Source: JAWLBY01 sp041687455
Lineage (GTDB): Bacteria > Pseudomonadota > Gammaproteobacteria > Xanthomonadales > Xanthomonadaceae
Direction: 5' to 3'
Length of the DNA stretch: 64,000 nucleotides
Assembly (NCBI GenBank): GCA_041687455.1
Contig: JAWLBY010000016.1
Span: 1-64,000, forward strand
This document shows positions 46,101 to 53,869 of this stretch, in pieces. The notes beneath the pieces were generated by a model, which saw nothing but the letters and a program-made list of their open reading frames with translations, searched no databases and was not told where the DNA came from. A program made the translations under genes and the position numbers. Numbering within the stretch: position 1 is the first letter of the stretch; the number at the start of each line of letters is the position of its first letter.

Positions 46101-47054
46101 ATGCCCGACATCCTGCTTGCCAATCCCCGCGGTTTCTGCGCCGGCGTCGACCGCGCGATCGAGATCGTCAATCGCGCGCTCGAGCTGTTCGGCGCGCCGA
46201 TCTACGTCCGCCATGAAGTCGTGCACAATCGCTTCGTCGTCGACGATCTGCGTGCGCGTGGCGCCGTGTTCGTCGAGGAGCTCGACGAAGTCCCCGACAA
46301 TGCCACCGTGATCTTTTCCGCCCACGGTGTCTCGCAGTCGGTGCGTGGCGAAGCCGACCGCCGCGGGCTGAAGGTGTTCGATGCGACCTGTCCGCTGGTC
46401 ACCAAGGTGCACATGGAGGTCGCCCGGCACTGCCGTGCCGGGCGCGACGTGGTGCTGATCGGCCATGCCGGCCACCCCGAAGTCGAGGGCACGATGGGGC
46501 AGTGGGATGCTGTCTGCGCACCCGGCAACATCCATCTGGTCGAAGACGTCGCCGATGTCGCGACGCTGCAACTGTCGCAGCCCGACAACGTCGCCTACAC
46601 GACGCAGACGACACTGTCGGTCGACGACACCCGCGCCGTCATCGACGCGCTGCGACAACGCTTTCCGGCCATCGAAGGGCCGAAACACGACGACATCTGT
46701 TACGCGACCCAGAACCGCCAGGACGCGGTCCGCGAACTGGCCCGGCACTGCGACCTCGTGCTGGTGGTCGGCTCGGTCAATAGTTCCAATTCGAACCGGC
46801 TGCGCGAGCTGGCCGAGAAGCAGGGCGCCGAAGCCCACCTGATCGACGGCGCCGAGCACATCGACCCGGCCTGGCTGGCCGGCAAGCGACACATCGGCGT
46901 CACCGCCGGCGCGTCGGCCCCCGAAGTACTGGTCCGCGGCGTCATCGAACGGCTGCGCTCGCTCGGCGGCGGCGACGTCCGCGAACTCGCTGGCGAGCCG
47001 GAGCACATGGTCTTCGCGCTGCCGAAGGAACTCCGCATCACGCTGGTCGATTGA
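46101..47054 (+). CDS. ispH: 4-hydroxy-3-methylbut-2-enyl diphosphate reductase
   Basis: 317 residues. The three cluster Cys lie in NPRGFCAGVDRAIEIV, DATCPLVTKVH and DDICYATQNRQ. Catalytic Glu and His motifs are intact (RHEVVHN, IGHAGHPEVEGTMGQ). It makes IPP and DMAPP in the last MEP-pathway step. Last gene of the ribF-ileS-lspA block; its stop codon region contains the -35 of the tRNA-Thr promoter. Confidence 0.97.
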   Translation: MPDILLANPRGFCAGVDRAIEIVNRALELFGAPIYVRHEVVHNRFVVDDLRARGAVFVEELDEVPDNATVIFSAHGVSQSVRGEADRRGLKVFDATCPLVTKVHMEVARHCRAGRDVVLIGHAGHPEVEGTMGQWDAVCAPGNIHLVEDVADVATLQLSQPDNVAYTTQTTLSVDDTRAVIDALRQRFPAIEGPKHDDICYATQNRQDAVRELARHCDLVLVVGSVNSSNSNRLRELAEKQGAEAHLIDGAEHIDPAWLAGKRHIGVTAGASAPEVLVRGVIERLRSLGGGDVRELAGEPEHMVFALPKELRITLVD

Positions 47055-47079
47055 CCGCCAGCGCGCCCGCCACTAGAAT
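47051..47079 (+). promoter_or_regulatory. Sigma-70 promoter of the tRNA-Thr gene
   Basis: TTGACC (47051-47056), 17 bp, TAGAAT (47074-47079). The tRNA begins 13 bp after the -10. The -35 overlaps the ispH TGA stop. Confidence 0.8.
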
Positions 47080-47092
47080 CCCGCGTCTTCAC

Positions 47093-47168
<76 letters not shown>

Positions 47169-47176
47169 GCGAAATC

Positions 47177-47220
47177 AAGGGGTTGCGATGCTTCTGGCGC
47201 GCAGCCCCTTGTCGTTTTTT
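47177..47220 (+). terminator. Terminator of the tRNA-Thr gene
   Basis: AAGGGGTTGCG pairs with CGCAGCCCCTT in an 11-bp stem (one G-T pair), followed by GTCG and a run of seven or more T. Starts 9 bp after the tRNA. Confidence 0.9.
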
Positions 47221-47300
47221 TGGGGTTGGGTGCGATGGCCTGCCTTTCTTGCCCAAGGAAGGAGGCGGAAATCAACCGGTCGACGACAGTGGATCGGCGT

Positions 47301-48299
47301 TCAGATCATCGATAACTGAATTGGTTGCGTGCAAAGGGTCACCGACCCTTGTTCAGCTTGGCCGACCAACTCCGCAACATGTGCGTCGCTCACGCAGTCG
47401 TCGACGAATCGCACCAGCGACAGCGCTGCATAATCGCGACGTTCCTCAATCGCGATCCATTGTCGCCCGAGGTCTTCGCAGACGCGGCCGGTTGTGTTGG
47501 AGCCACTGAAGATGTCGACGACAACATCTTCAGGATTCGTCAAAAACCGCACGAAGAATGAAGGCAGCCCGGCAGGAAACCGCGCTGGATGACCGTCTCG
47601 GCCGACTGCCTTGCAGCGCCTGAGATATGACGATGTCGCTTCAGTATTGGGAATCTGCAGCAGATTGGGCGGAATAGCGCCTCCGTTGTCCGTGCCGAAA
47701 GCCTTGCTGATATCGTGGCCTGAGGGTCGGTCCTTCGGCGTGTAGAACTTCTCCGGATTCTCGATCAGCTTCTTCATGCGATCGGAATACGGCGATAACA
47801 CTTTCCGTGCATCTGCCTTGGGCCAGTCACCTTTGCTGAACCACCACACTGTGTTAACAGAATCCTTGACGCGGATCTTTCGCTTGTTGACCCATTCGAT
47901 AGGCGACGGTAGCTTCGCCGGATTGTGCCAATAAAACTCTTCGGCGAGACGAAATCCGAGTGTGTCGCAGAAGTCGAGCAGAACTCGCCATTGGTACAAC
48001 GAACGAACAGGCCTGCCCCGCTCGTAGGCTCCACCGAGATCCAGCACGAAGCTGCCGGAGGTTTTGAGTACTCGACGAACCTCGACAGCGAAAGCGTGGA
48101 TCCACTCAACGTAGGCCTGCTGGCTCTGGTTGCCGTATTCCTTTGCGCGCAAGAGCGCGAAAGGCGGGGAGGTGACGACGAGATCGACGCATTCATCTGG
48201 CAGCGCGCGAAGCGCTATCCGGCTGTCTTGGCAAACTTGCGTGCCGAGCCCGGTCGTGTAGACGATGTTGGCAGCGGAAAACGAATTGCGGAAGGGCAT
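47301..48299 (-). CDS. DNA methyltransferase, beta class (probably N4-cytosine or N6-adenine)
   Basis: 332 residues from the ATG at 48299 (MPFRNSFSAANIVYTTG); an in-frame start further upstream would run back into the neighbouring gene. The catalytic motif TSPPF is at residues 43-47. The SAM-binding FSGSNTTG lies C-terminally at 264-271, preceded by HPARFPAGLPSFFVRFL. That order defines the beta class, and TSPPF is most frequent among N4-cytosine enzymes. The DNA is richer in A+T than all flanking genes, suggesting transfer. It lies 4 bp downstream of a candidate nuclease gene on the same strand, which fits a restriction-modification pair. Recognition sequence cannot be told. Confidence 0.9.
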   Translation of the reverse strand: MPFRNSFSAANIVYTTGLGTQVCQDSRIALRALPDECVDLVVTSPPFALLRAKEYGNQSQQAYVEWIHAFAVEVRRVLKTSGSFVLDLGGAYERGRPVRSLYQWRVLLDFCDTLGFRLAEEFYWHNPAKLPSPIEWVNKRKIRVKDSVNTVWWFSKGDWPKADARKVLSPYSDRMKKLIENPEKFYTPKDRPSGHDISKAFGTDNGGAIPPNLLQIPNTEATSSYLRRCKAVGRDGHPARFPAGLPSFFVRFLTNPEDVVVDIFSGSNTTGRVCEDLGRQWIAIEERRDYAALSLVRFVDDCVSDAHVAELVGQAEQGSVTLCTQPIQLSMI

Positions 48300-48303
48300 C
48301 GGA

Positions 48304-49857
48304 TCAAAGTCGCGGCGGCAGAAACGTATCGTGGAGCGGAGCGATCCACGAGCGTGCAAACGCCCAGGACACCGCAAGCGAATAGCCGAGGCGCACGTCG
48401 TTTTCGAGGGCGTCACCTATCGCAGCTCGCACCAGCGGCTCGGGCAGTTGGCCTCCCAGCCATGCCGCGATCAGCGGCCGGTCTGCGCGAGTGAGGGTTT
48501 GCGCGACTTCTGGAATAAGCCGGCTGCTTACGCTGGCGGTATCGGCACGACGTGCAAGCCAGCGCAAGACCTCGGCCGATCCTGCCTGGATTTGTTCATC
48601 GTCATTGTCAATGCCGGAAACGAGCTCAGGCATCGCGTCGAATCCGACATCAGCGAGTGCTGTCAACGCGTCCTCGCGCACGCGATAGCTCTGCGCCGAA
48701 AATGCATTCACCAACGCACGGCGAGACGTGCTCGAGTCGATGCGACCTAAGCAGTACGCGGCTGCCGATCTAAGAAAATATCCCTTCGACTCATCTCCAA
48801 TAATGCCGGCGAGGATCACTGCGGCGTTTTCGTTACCCACTTCGCCGATGGCGATCACGGCCTCGAGCTGATCGGATCTGTCCATCGCGGAAAGTTCGGG
48901 GGCGAACAGTTCCGCGATTGAATAAGCATTCATTTGGGCGAGATAAGCCTTCGCCTCAAGCCTGACGTAAACATCCTCGTCACGATCACTTGCGATCGAG
49001 GTGATCTCCGCAAGCAATTCTGAGCAACTCGTACTACGAGCGAGTTTGACCCCGGCGAAGCGGACAGGCAGATGCGGGCTTCCGAGCATGCTGCGAATCA
49101 AGTCGCTGTTCAGCTCGCCTGTGCACTGCATACGACCGGACGCTGCGGGTTCTGCGTTGCAGGCGAGGATCTGATTCTGCCGAACGAAATCGCCGATTGC
49201 CACGCGTGCATCCATTTCCTTGCGCCCACGACGGCGACGCATACCCTCGGCGCTCTCGATGGTTATGTTGGCGGGAGAAATATCAACAATCGTTCCGTCA
49301 CAAGGTGAGAAACACGCCCTCCAAATTAGCGTCGTCTCCGAACCTTCCTCGGCTCCTTTCTTCTGTACTCTGTCAGGGCGGGCGTCCCGGAAAGCTTGCA
49401 CGGTGAAATAGTTCACCATGCCATCCGGGCGCCACAAGACCCACTCCCTTTCATTCCAGTACGACGTTTCACCGGTGAGCATGCCGCGCATCCAGTGCTG
49501 CTTAATGGTGCTGTCGTTAGATCCGACTTCACTGCAGATTGGGATTGCGATCAGATCGGTATCCACCATGCCATAGTCCCACCGTCTTTCAACGACCGTT
49601 GGACTGTGCGACATCGACAGCTTCGGCTCGCTCTTGGCGCGAACCTCGATTCGCTGGCCGCAGCGACGACAAACTAGGTCCGGAATCCGGACCCGCTTTC
49701 GTTTGACATCTTTCCAGATCTTCGCATCGAGCGAGCCGCGCTCGAGTTCGATGATGTCATGGCCATGCTCGGCGAGATCACTCCGCACGGTCCGGCTGCC
49801 GATCGCTCCCATGGCGATCTTGTGAAAAAAGGAAGAATCCGACTTGAACGAAGGCAT
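48304..49857 (-). CDS. Unrecognised protein: nuclease-like Cys-bearing N-terminus plus HEAT repeats; candidate restriction endonuclease
   Basis: 517 residues from the ATG at 49857 (MPSFKSDSSFFHKIAMG). I do not recognise a named family. Residues 20-80 have GSRTVRSDLAEHGHDIIELER, then RIPDLVCRRCGQRIEVRAKS. Here PD (59-60), CRRC (63-66), E71 and K75 resemble a PD-(D/E)XK core fused to a zinc ribbon. Residues 90-265 are a mixed region with several Trp and Cys. Residues about 280-435 are HEAT-like helical repeats (e.g. AVIAIGEVGNENAAVILAGI, ALTALADVGFDAMPELVSGI). The gene ends 4 bp before the methyltransferase start. A restriction or defence role is inferred from this pairing and the low GC. Alternatively it could be a methyltransferase accessory or specificity factor. 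Confidence 0.6.
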   Translation of the reverse strand: MPSFKSDSSFFHKIAMGAIGSRTVRSDLAEHGHDIIELERGSLDAKIWKDVKRKRVRIPDLVCRRCGQRIEVRAKSEPKLSMSHSPTVVERRWDYGMVDTDLIAIPICSEVGSNDSTIKQHWMRGMLTGETSYWNEREWVLWRPDGMVNYFTVQAFRDARPDRVQKKGAEEGSETTLIWRACFSPCDGTIVDISPANITIESAEGMRRRRGRKEMDARVAIGDFVRQNQILACNAEPAASGRMQCTGELNSDLIRSMLGSPHLPVRFAGVKLARSTSCSELLAEITSIASDRDEDVYVRLEAKAYLAQMNAYSIAELFAPELSAMDRSDQLEAVIAIGEVGNENAAVILAGIIGDESKGYFLRSAAAYCLGRIDSSTSRRALVNAFSAQSYRVREDALTALADVGFDAMPELVSGIDNDDEQIQAGSAEVLRWLARRADTASVSSRLIPEVAQTLTRADRPLIAAWLGGQLPEPLVRAAIGDALENDVRLGYSLAVSWAFARSWIAPLHDTFLPPRL

Positions 49858-50160
49858 GACGGTGCGAGGGCGGGAATACGCGGCGGGGCGGCACGGGGAC
49901 CAGCATCTTAGCTGAGCCGGGACAATCTGGCCGTCCACGGGCCGGCGCGAAATGGACTGCGACTCGCAACCCCTACGCCCTCCGTTGTTCTTTGTGCGCG
50001 GTTGGTTTGGGTTCGGACGGCCGGGATGTAGTGTGGGGCGCGTGTGGTGCACCGGCTGGTCCGGAACAAGCCGCGTTTGCGTCCAACGCGAGAAATTTTC
50101 GCTTGTCCGGCGGGCGGTGCTCCGGACAATGCAGGCTCCGGCATCGACGGAGTTCCAGCA
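49858..50160. other. Boundary region between the low-GC cassette and core genes
   Basis: 303 bp without a supportable gene. Composition returns to GC-rich from about 49865. It should contain the promoter of the cassette (minus strand), but no clear hexamers or tRNA-derived att repeat were found. Confidence 0.5.
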
Positions 50161-51006
50161 ATGGGCGAGCAAGGCATGCTGCTGCGTCTGGCGGCGTTCA
50201 CGGAGTCGGTGGCGGGTGGCAATCCGGCCGGCGTCTGGGTTGGCGACCGGTTGCCGGACGAGGCGACGATGCAGCGGATCGCGGCCGAGGTCGGTTACTC
50301 GGAAACCGCGTTCGTGGCGCCGGCGAGCGGGTTCGCGCGCACGGTGCGTTATTTCAGTCCGCAGGCCGAAGTCGATTTCTGCGGCCATGCGACGATCGCG
50401 GCCGGCGTCGCGCTGGCCCGCGCCGGCGGCGATGGGGTGTATCGGCTCGACACCCGCGTCGGCCACGTGCCGGTGGCGGTCAGCACGCGCGACGACGGCC
50501 TGCTGCAGGCCGCATTGACCTCGGTCGAGCCGCGTCAGCGAGCGATCACGCCGGCATTGCTCGACGAACTGCTTGCGGTATTGTGCTGGCGTCGCGACGA
50601 GCTCGATCCGGCGCTGCCGCCGGCGCTGGCCTATGCCGGTGCATGGCATGCGGTACTGGCGGCGGCAACGCCGGAGCGGCTGGCCCGGCTCGACTACGAT
50701 TTCGATCGCGCGCGAGCGCTGATGCTGCGCGAGAACCTGACCACGCTGCAGTTGGTCTGGCGCGCGGATCGGCATGAATTCCATGCGCGAAATCCGTTTC
50801 CGGTCGGCGGCGTGGTCGAGGACCCGGCCACCGGTGCGGCGGCAGCGGCGCTCGGCGGTTATCTGCGCGCCAACGGCCTGATCGAGGCGCCTGCCGTCCT
50901 CCGTATCCGTCAGGGCGAGGCGATCGGACGGCCGAGCGAATTGCTGGTCCGCGTACCTGCGGCCGGTGGCATCGAGGTGGTCGGCACGGCGGTGACGCTC
51001 GGCTGA
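50161..51006 (+). CDS. PhzF-family isomerase/epimerase-like protein
   Basis: 281 residues from the ATG at 50161 (or MLLRLAAF at 50176). PhzF blocks: NPAGVW, the active-site Glu in VGYSETAFV, RYFSPQAEVDFCGHATIAAG and EDPATGAAAAALGGYL. The family has a diaminopimelate-epimerase fold; substrates of most members are unknown, and no phenazine genes are nearby. First core gene after the low-GC cassette. Confidence 0.92.
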   Translation: MGEQGMLLRLAAFTESVAGGNPAGVWVGDRLPDEATMQRIAAEVGYSETAFVAPASGFARTVRYFSPQAEVDFCGHATIAAGVALARAGGDGVYRLDTRVGHVPVAVSTRDDGLLQAALTSVEPRQRAITPALLDELLAVLCWRRDELDPALPPALAYAGAWHAVLAAATPERLARLDYDFDRARALMLRENLTTLQLVWRADRHEFHARNPFPVGGVVEDPATGAAAAALGGYLRANGLIEAPAVLRIRQGEAIGRPSELLVRVPAAGGIEVVGTAVTLG

Positions 51007-51093
51007 GCGGTCGCGAATGCTGCGCGTAAATGCGCGGTAAACCGAACGGTCCTGATCGATTGACCCCGGTCGCTGACAGGCCAGACTGGCGGC

Positions 51094-52044
51094 ATGACTG
51101 CAGCCGATCGACCCTGCCCGTGCAGGCCGTACGTGCGCACCGGAATCGCATGGCTGGTGATGCTGTCCGCAGCAACGTGCCAGGCACAGACCGGGTGCCA
51201 GGATACCGACCGGTGGGATGGGCTGGGCGTTGTTCGATGTGTGTCGGTCGAAGAAGAACCGGCGTCGGCGGAATCCATCCGGCCGCGTGCTCCGTTCTGG
51301 ACCGCGGAGCGCAAGTCGCGTGCGCTCGACCTCGGTATCGTCACGGCGGTGACGGCCTATGGCGTCAGTCGCTGGGAGTGGGGTGAGAGTTCATTCGCAT
51401 TCCGCAGCGAGGGCTGGTTCGGCAGCGACACGGGCAGCGGGGGAGCGGACAAGCTCGGGCATGCTTTTACCGGCGTGGCGGCCACTGCGATCGGCACCGC
51501 CTTGCATCGCCGTTGGGGTTTCGACGAGCAAACGGCAATCCGTCGCGGGGCGTTCATCGGCCTGTTGCTGACCACCGCGGTGGAAATCGGTGACGGGTTC
51601 TCGCCCGATCACGGCTTCAGTTGGGAGGATCAGGTCGTCAACATGGCCGGTGTCGGCTTCGAATACCTGCGCCAGCGGCATCCGCGACTGCGTGAGCGGA
51701 TGCAGTTCCGGTGGGAATACCTGCCGTCCGAGGCAGTGACCCGCGGCGGGCATCGCGACATCCTGACCGACTACTCCGGCTCGCGCTGGATGCTGGCGTT
51801 TCCACTGCACGCCTGGGGAGCGAACCAAGGCGGCTGGCGCTGGTTCGAGCTGCAGCTCGGCTACGGCACGCGCGGCTTCGCCGAACGCGACCGCGAGTAC
51901 TTCGACCGGCCGCGACGCTATCCGTTCGTCGGTATCGGCATCCACATGCCGTTGCTGGCGCGGCGGGCCGGGCTGTCGACCGGCACGGCGCGGACGCTCG
52001 AGTATCTGCAGATTCCCGGCACGGCCTGGCCGCTGCCGCCGTGA
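51094..52044 (+). CDS. DUF2279 (YfiM-like) exported protein
   Basis: 316 residues. The N-terminus has a basic/Cys-rich start and a hydrophobic stretch ending in ATCQAQTGC. A lipobox is not convincing, so it may be an exported or anchored protein. DUF2279 hallmarks: GGADKLGHAFTGVAATAIG, DGFSPDHGFSWEDQVVNMAG and GFEYLRQR. The C-terminal third (from about 225) has alternating aromatic residues resembling outer-membrane beta strands (WRWFELQLGYGTRGF, PFVGIGIHM). Function unknown. Confidence 0.85.
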   Translation: MTAADRPCPCRPYVRTGIAWLVMLSAATCQAQTGCQDTDRWDGLGVVRCVSVEEEPASAESIRPRAPFWTAERKSRALDLGIVTAVTAYGVSRWEWGESSFAFRSEGWFGSDTGSGGADKLGHAFTGVAATAIGTALHRRWGFDEQTAIRRGAFIGLLLTTAVEIGDGFSPDHGFSWEDQVVNMAGVGFEYLRQRHPRLRERMQFRWEYLPSEAVTRGGHRDILTDYSGSRWMLAFPLHAWGANQGGWRWFELQLGYGTRGFAERDREYFDRPRRYPFVGIGIHMPLLARRAGLSTGTARTLEYLQIPGTAWPLPP

Positions 52045-52108
52045 TGCCGGCAGTGGCATGCTGCCGGGTTTGCGGAGCGATTCCGCCAGTGATGGGTGCG
52101 CCGGTCGG

Positions 52109-53503
52109 ATGAACGAACTGCTTGCCGCGATTGCCGATGTCGTCTGGGGTCCGCTGCTGCTGATCCCGCTGCTGCTCGCGACCGGTCTGTACCTGACGCT
52201 GTTGCTGCGTGCGCTGCAGTTCCGCCGGCTCGGCTACGCGCTGTGGATGGCGCTGATCCGGCGCAGCGAGGGCGGCGCGGAGGGCGACATCACGCATTTC
52301 CAGGCGTTGTCGGTGGCGCTGGCCGCGACGGTCGGGGTCGGCAATATCGCCGGCGTCGCGACGGCGATTGCGCTCGGCGGTCCGGGAGCGCTGTTCTGGA
52401 TCTGGGTGACCGGCCTGGTCGGCATGGCGACCAAGTACACCGAGGCGTTTCTCGGCGTGCGGTTCCGCCACCGCGATGCGGCCGGCGAGCAGTCGGGTGG
52501 GCCGCAGGTGTACCTGTCGAAGGGTATTCGCGGGCCGTTCGGCACCTTCCTCGCCGTGTTCTTCGCGATCGCCGCTGCGATCGCCGCGTTCGGCATCGGC
52601 AACGTGGTGCAGGCCAACACGGTGGCGGCGGCGTTGCAGGCCGAGTTCGGCATTGCGACCTGGGCGACCGGTGCCGCGCTGACGCTGGCGGCAGGCAGTG
52701 TGATTCTCGGCGGCATCCGCTCGATCGGCCGGTTCGCGGCCCTGTTCGTGCCGTTGATGATCGCCGCCTACATGCTTGGTGCCGCGTGGGTGATCGCGGT
52801 CCATGTCGACGCCTTGCCGGGCGTGTTTGCGATGGTGTTCCGCGACGCATTCAGCGGCACGGCTGCCAGCGGCGGCTTCGCCGGTGCCGGCCTGGCGGCG
52901 GCGATCCGCTACGGCGTGGCGCGCGGAATCTTCTCGAACGAATCCGGGTTGGGCACCGGTGGCATCGCTGCCGCTGCGGCGCAGACCAGCAGTCCGGTGC
53001 GCCAGGCACTGGTATCGATGACACAGACGTTCATCGACACGCTGGTGGTGGTTTCGCTGACCGGACTTGCGATTCTCGTCACCGGCGCGTGGACGTCCGG
53101 CGAAACCGGCGTCGTGCTGACGCGACTGGCCTTCGAGCGCGGGCTGCCGGGCGAGTGGGGCGGCATCGTCGTCACGCTGAGCGTCGCGTTCTTCGCCTTC
53201 TCGACCGTGCTCGGCTGGGCCTATTACGGCGAACGCAACATGGATCGGCTGTTTGGCCGGGTCGCGATCGTGCCCTATCGAATGCTGTTCGCCGCCGTGT
53301 TGTTCGTCGGCGCGGTGCAGGAGCTGGAGCGGGTGTGGAGTTTCGCCGACATCATGAACGGCCTGATGGCGCTGCCGAACCTGGTCGGCCTGATCCTGCT
53401 GTCCGGACTGGTGGCGCGCGAGACGCGCGAGTTCTTCGCCCGGCCGGACTGGCGGGAGCTCGTCACGGATGCCCCGAAAGCGGTCGGCAAGCGCGACCGC
53501 TAG
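52109..53503 (+). CDS. Sodium:alanine/glycine symporter (AGCS family)
   Basis: 464 residues from the ATG at 52109, about 11 membrane helices. The AGCS signatures are VGVGNIAGVATAIALGGPGALFW and YGVARGIFSNESGLGTG. GWAYYGERNMDRLFG is also typical. Sodium-coupled uptake of alanine or glycine across the inner membrane is expected. The start was chosen because MNELLAAIADVVWGPLLL matches family N-termini; the longer frame overlaps the DUF2279 3' region. Confidence 0.94.
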   Translation: MNELLAAIADVVWGPLLLIPLLLATGLYLTLLLRALQFRRLGYALWMALIRRSEGGAEGDITHFQALSVALAATVGVGNIAGVATAIALGGPGALFWIWVTGLVGMATKYTEAFLGVRFRHRDAAGEQSGGPQVYLSKGIRGPFGTFLAVFFAIAAAIAAFGIGNVVQANTVAAALQAEFGIATWATGAALTLAAGSVILGGIRSIGRFAALFVPLMIAAYMLGAAWVIAVHVDALPGVFAMVFRDAFSGTAASGGFAGAGLAAAIRYGVARGIFSNESGLGTGGIAAAAAQTSSPVRQALVSMTQTFIDTLVVVSLTGLAILVTGAWTSGETGVVLTRLAFERGLPGEWGGIVVTLSVAFFAFSTVLGWAYYGERNMDRLFGRVAIVPYRMLFAAVLFVGAVQELERVWSFADIMNGLMALPNLVGLILLSGLVARETREFFARPDWRELVTDAPKAVGKRDR

Positions 53504-53869
53504 CCAGCAGCCCGGCTCTGCCGGGTGGCGGCAGCGCCGGTCCTCGGCGCGCGATCCGACCCATTCGGTCCGTCGTCGTCATGCCGGCGCTGTGCGCCAC
53601 CGCCCTGAGGTATCCAAGGGCAACCGATGCGCTGCCGCGGCCGTTCGTGTTTCGATACCTCAACACGAACGGTGGCAGGGACGTGGCGAACCGGGCGAAT
53701 GCATGCGGCACCGTCATCCCGGCGAACGCCAGGCGAACGCCAGGCAGACGCCAGGCAGACGCCGGGATCCACCTTGATTCTGCTTTCGGAACAAGCCATT
53801 GCTGACGGACATTGACAGCCGCGCCGAATCGCGCAGTCTGTGCAACCTCCATCCACGGATTGGTTGCCC
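53504..53869. repeat. 366-bp gap with palindrome and tandem CGCCAGGC units
   Basis: A perfect 11-bp hairpin CCGTTCGTGTT/AACACGAACGG lies at 53641-53672. Tandem CGCCAGGC(A/G) units (about 53725-53762) sit inside an inverted TCCCGGCG/CGCCGGGA pair (53718-53767). The latter resembles a repeat whose loop has expanded by 10-bp duplication. No gene is supported. Confidence 0.7.

Noticed and set aside
49900..50160. att duplicate of the tRNA-Thr 3' end
   Set aside because: No stretch resembling GGTTCGACTCCTCTCAGCGG is present at the far end of the low-GC segment.
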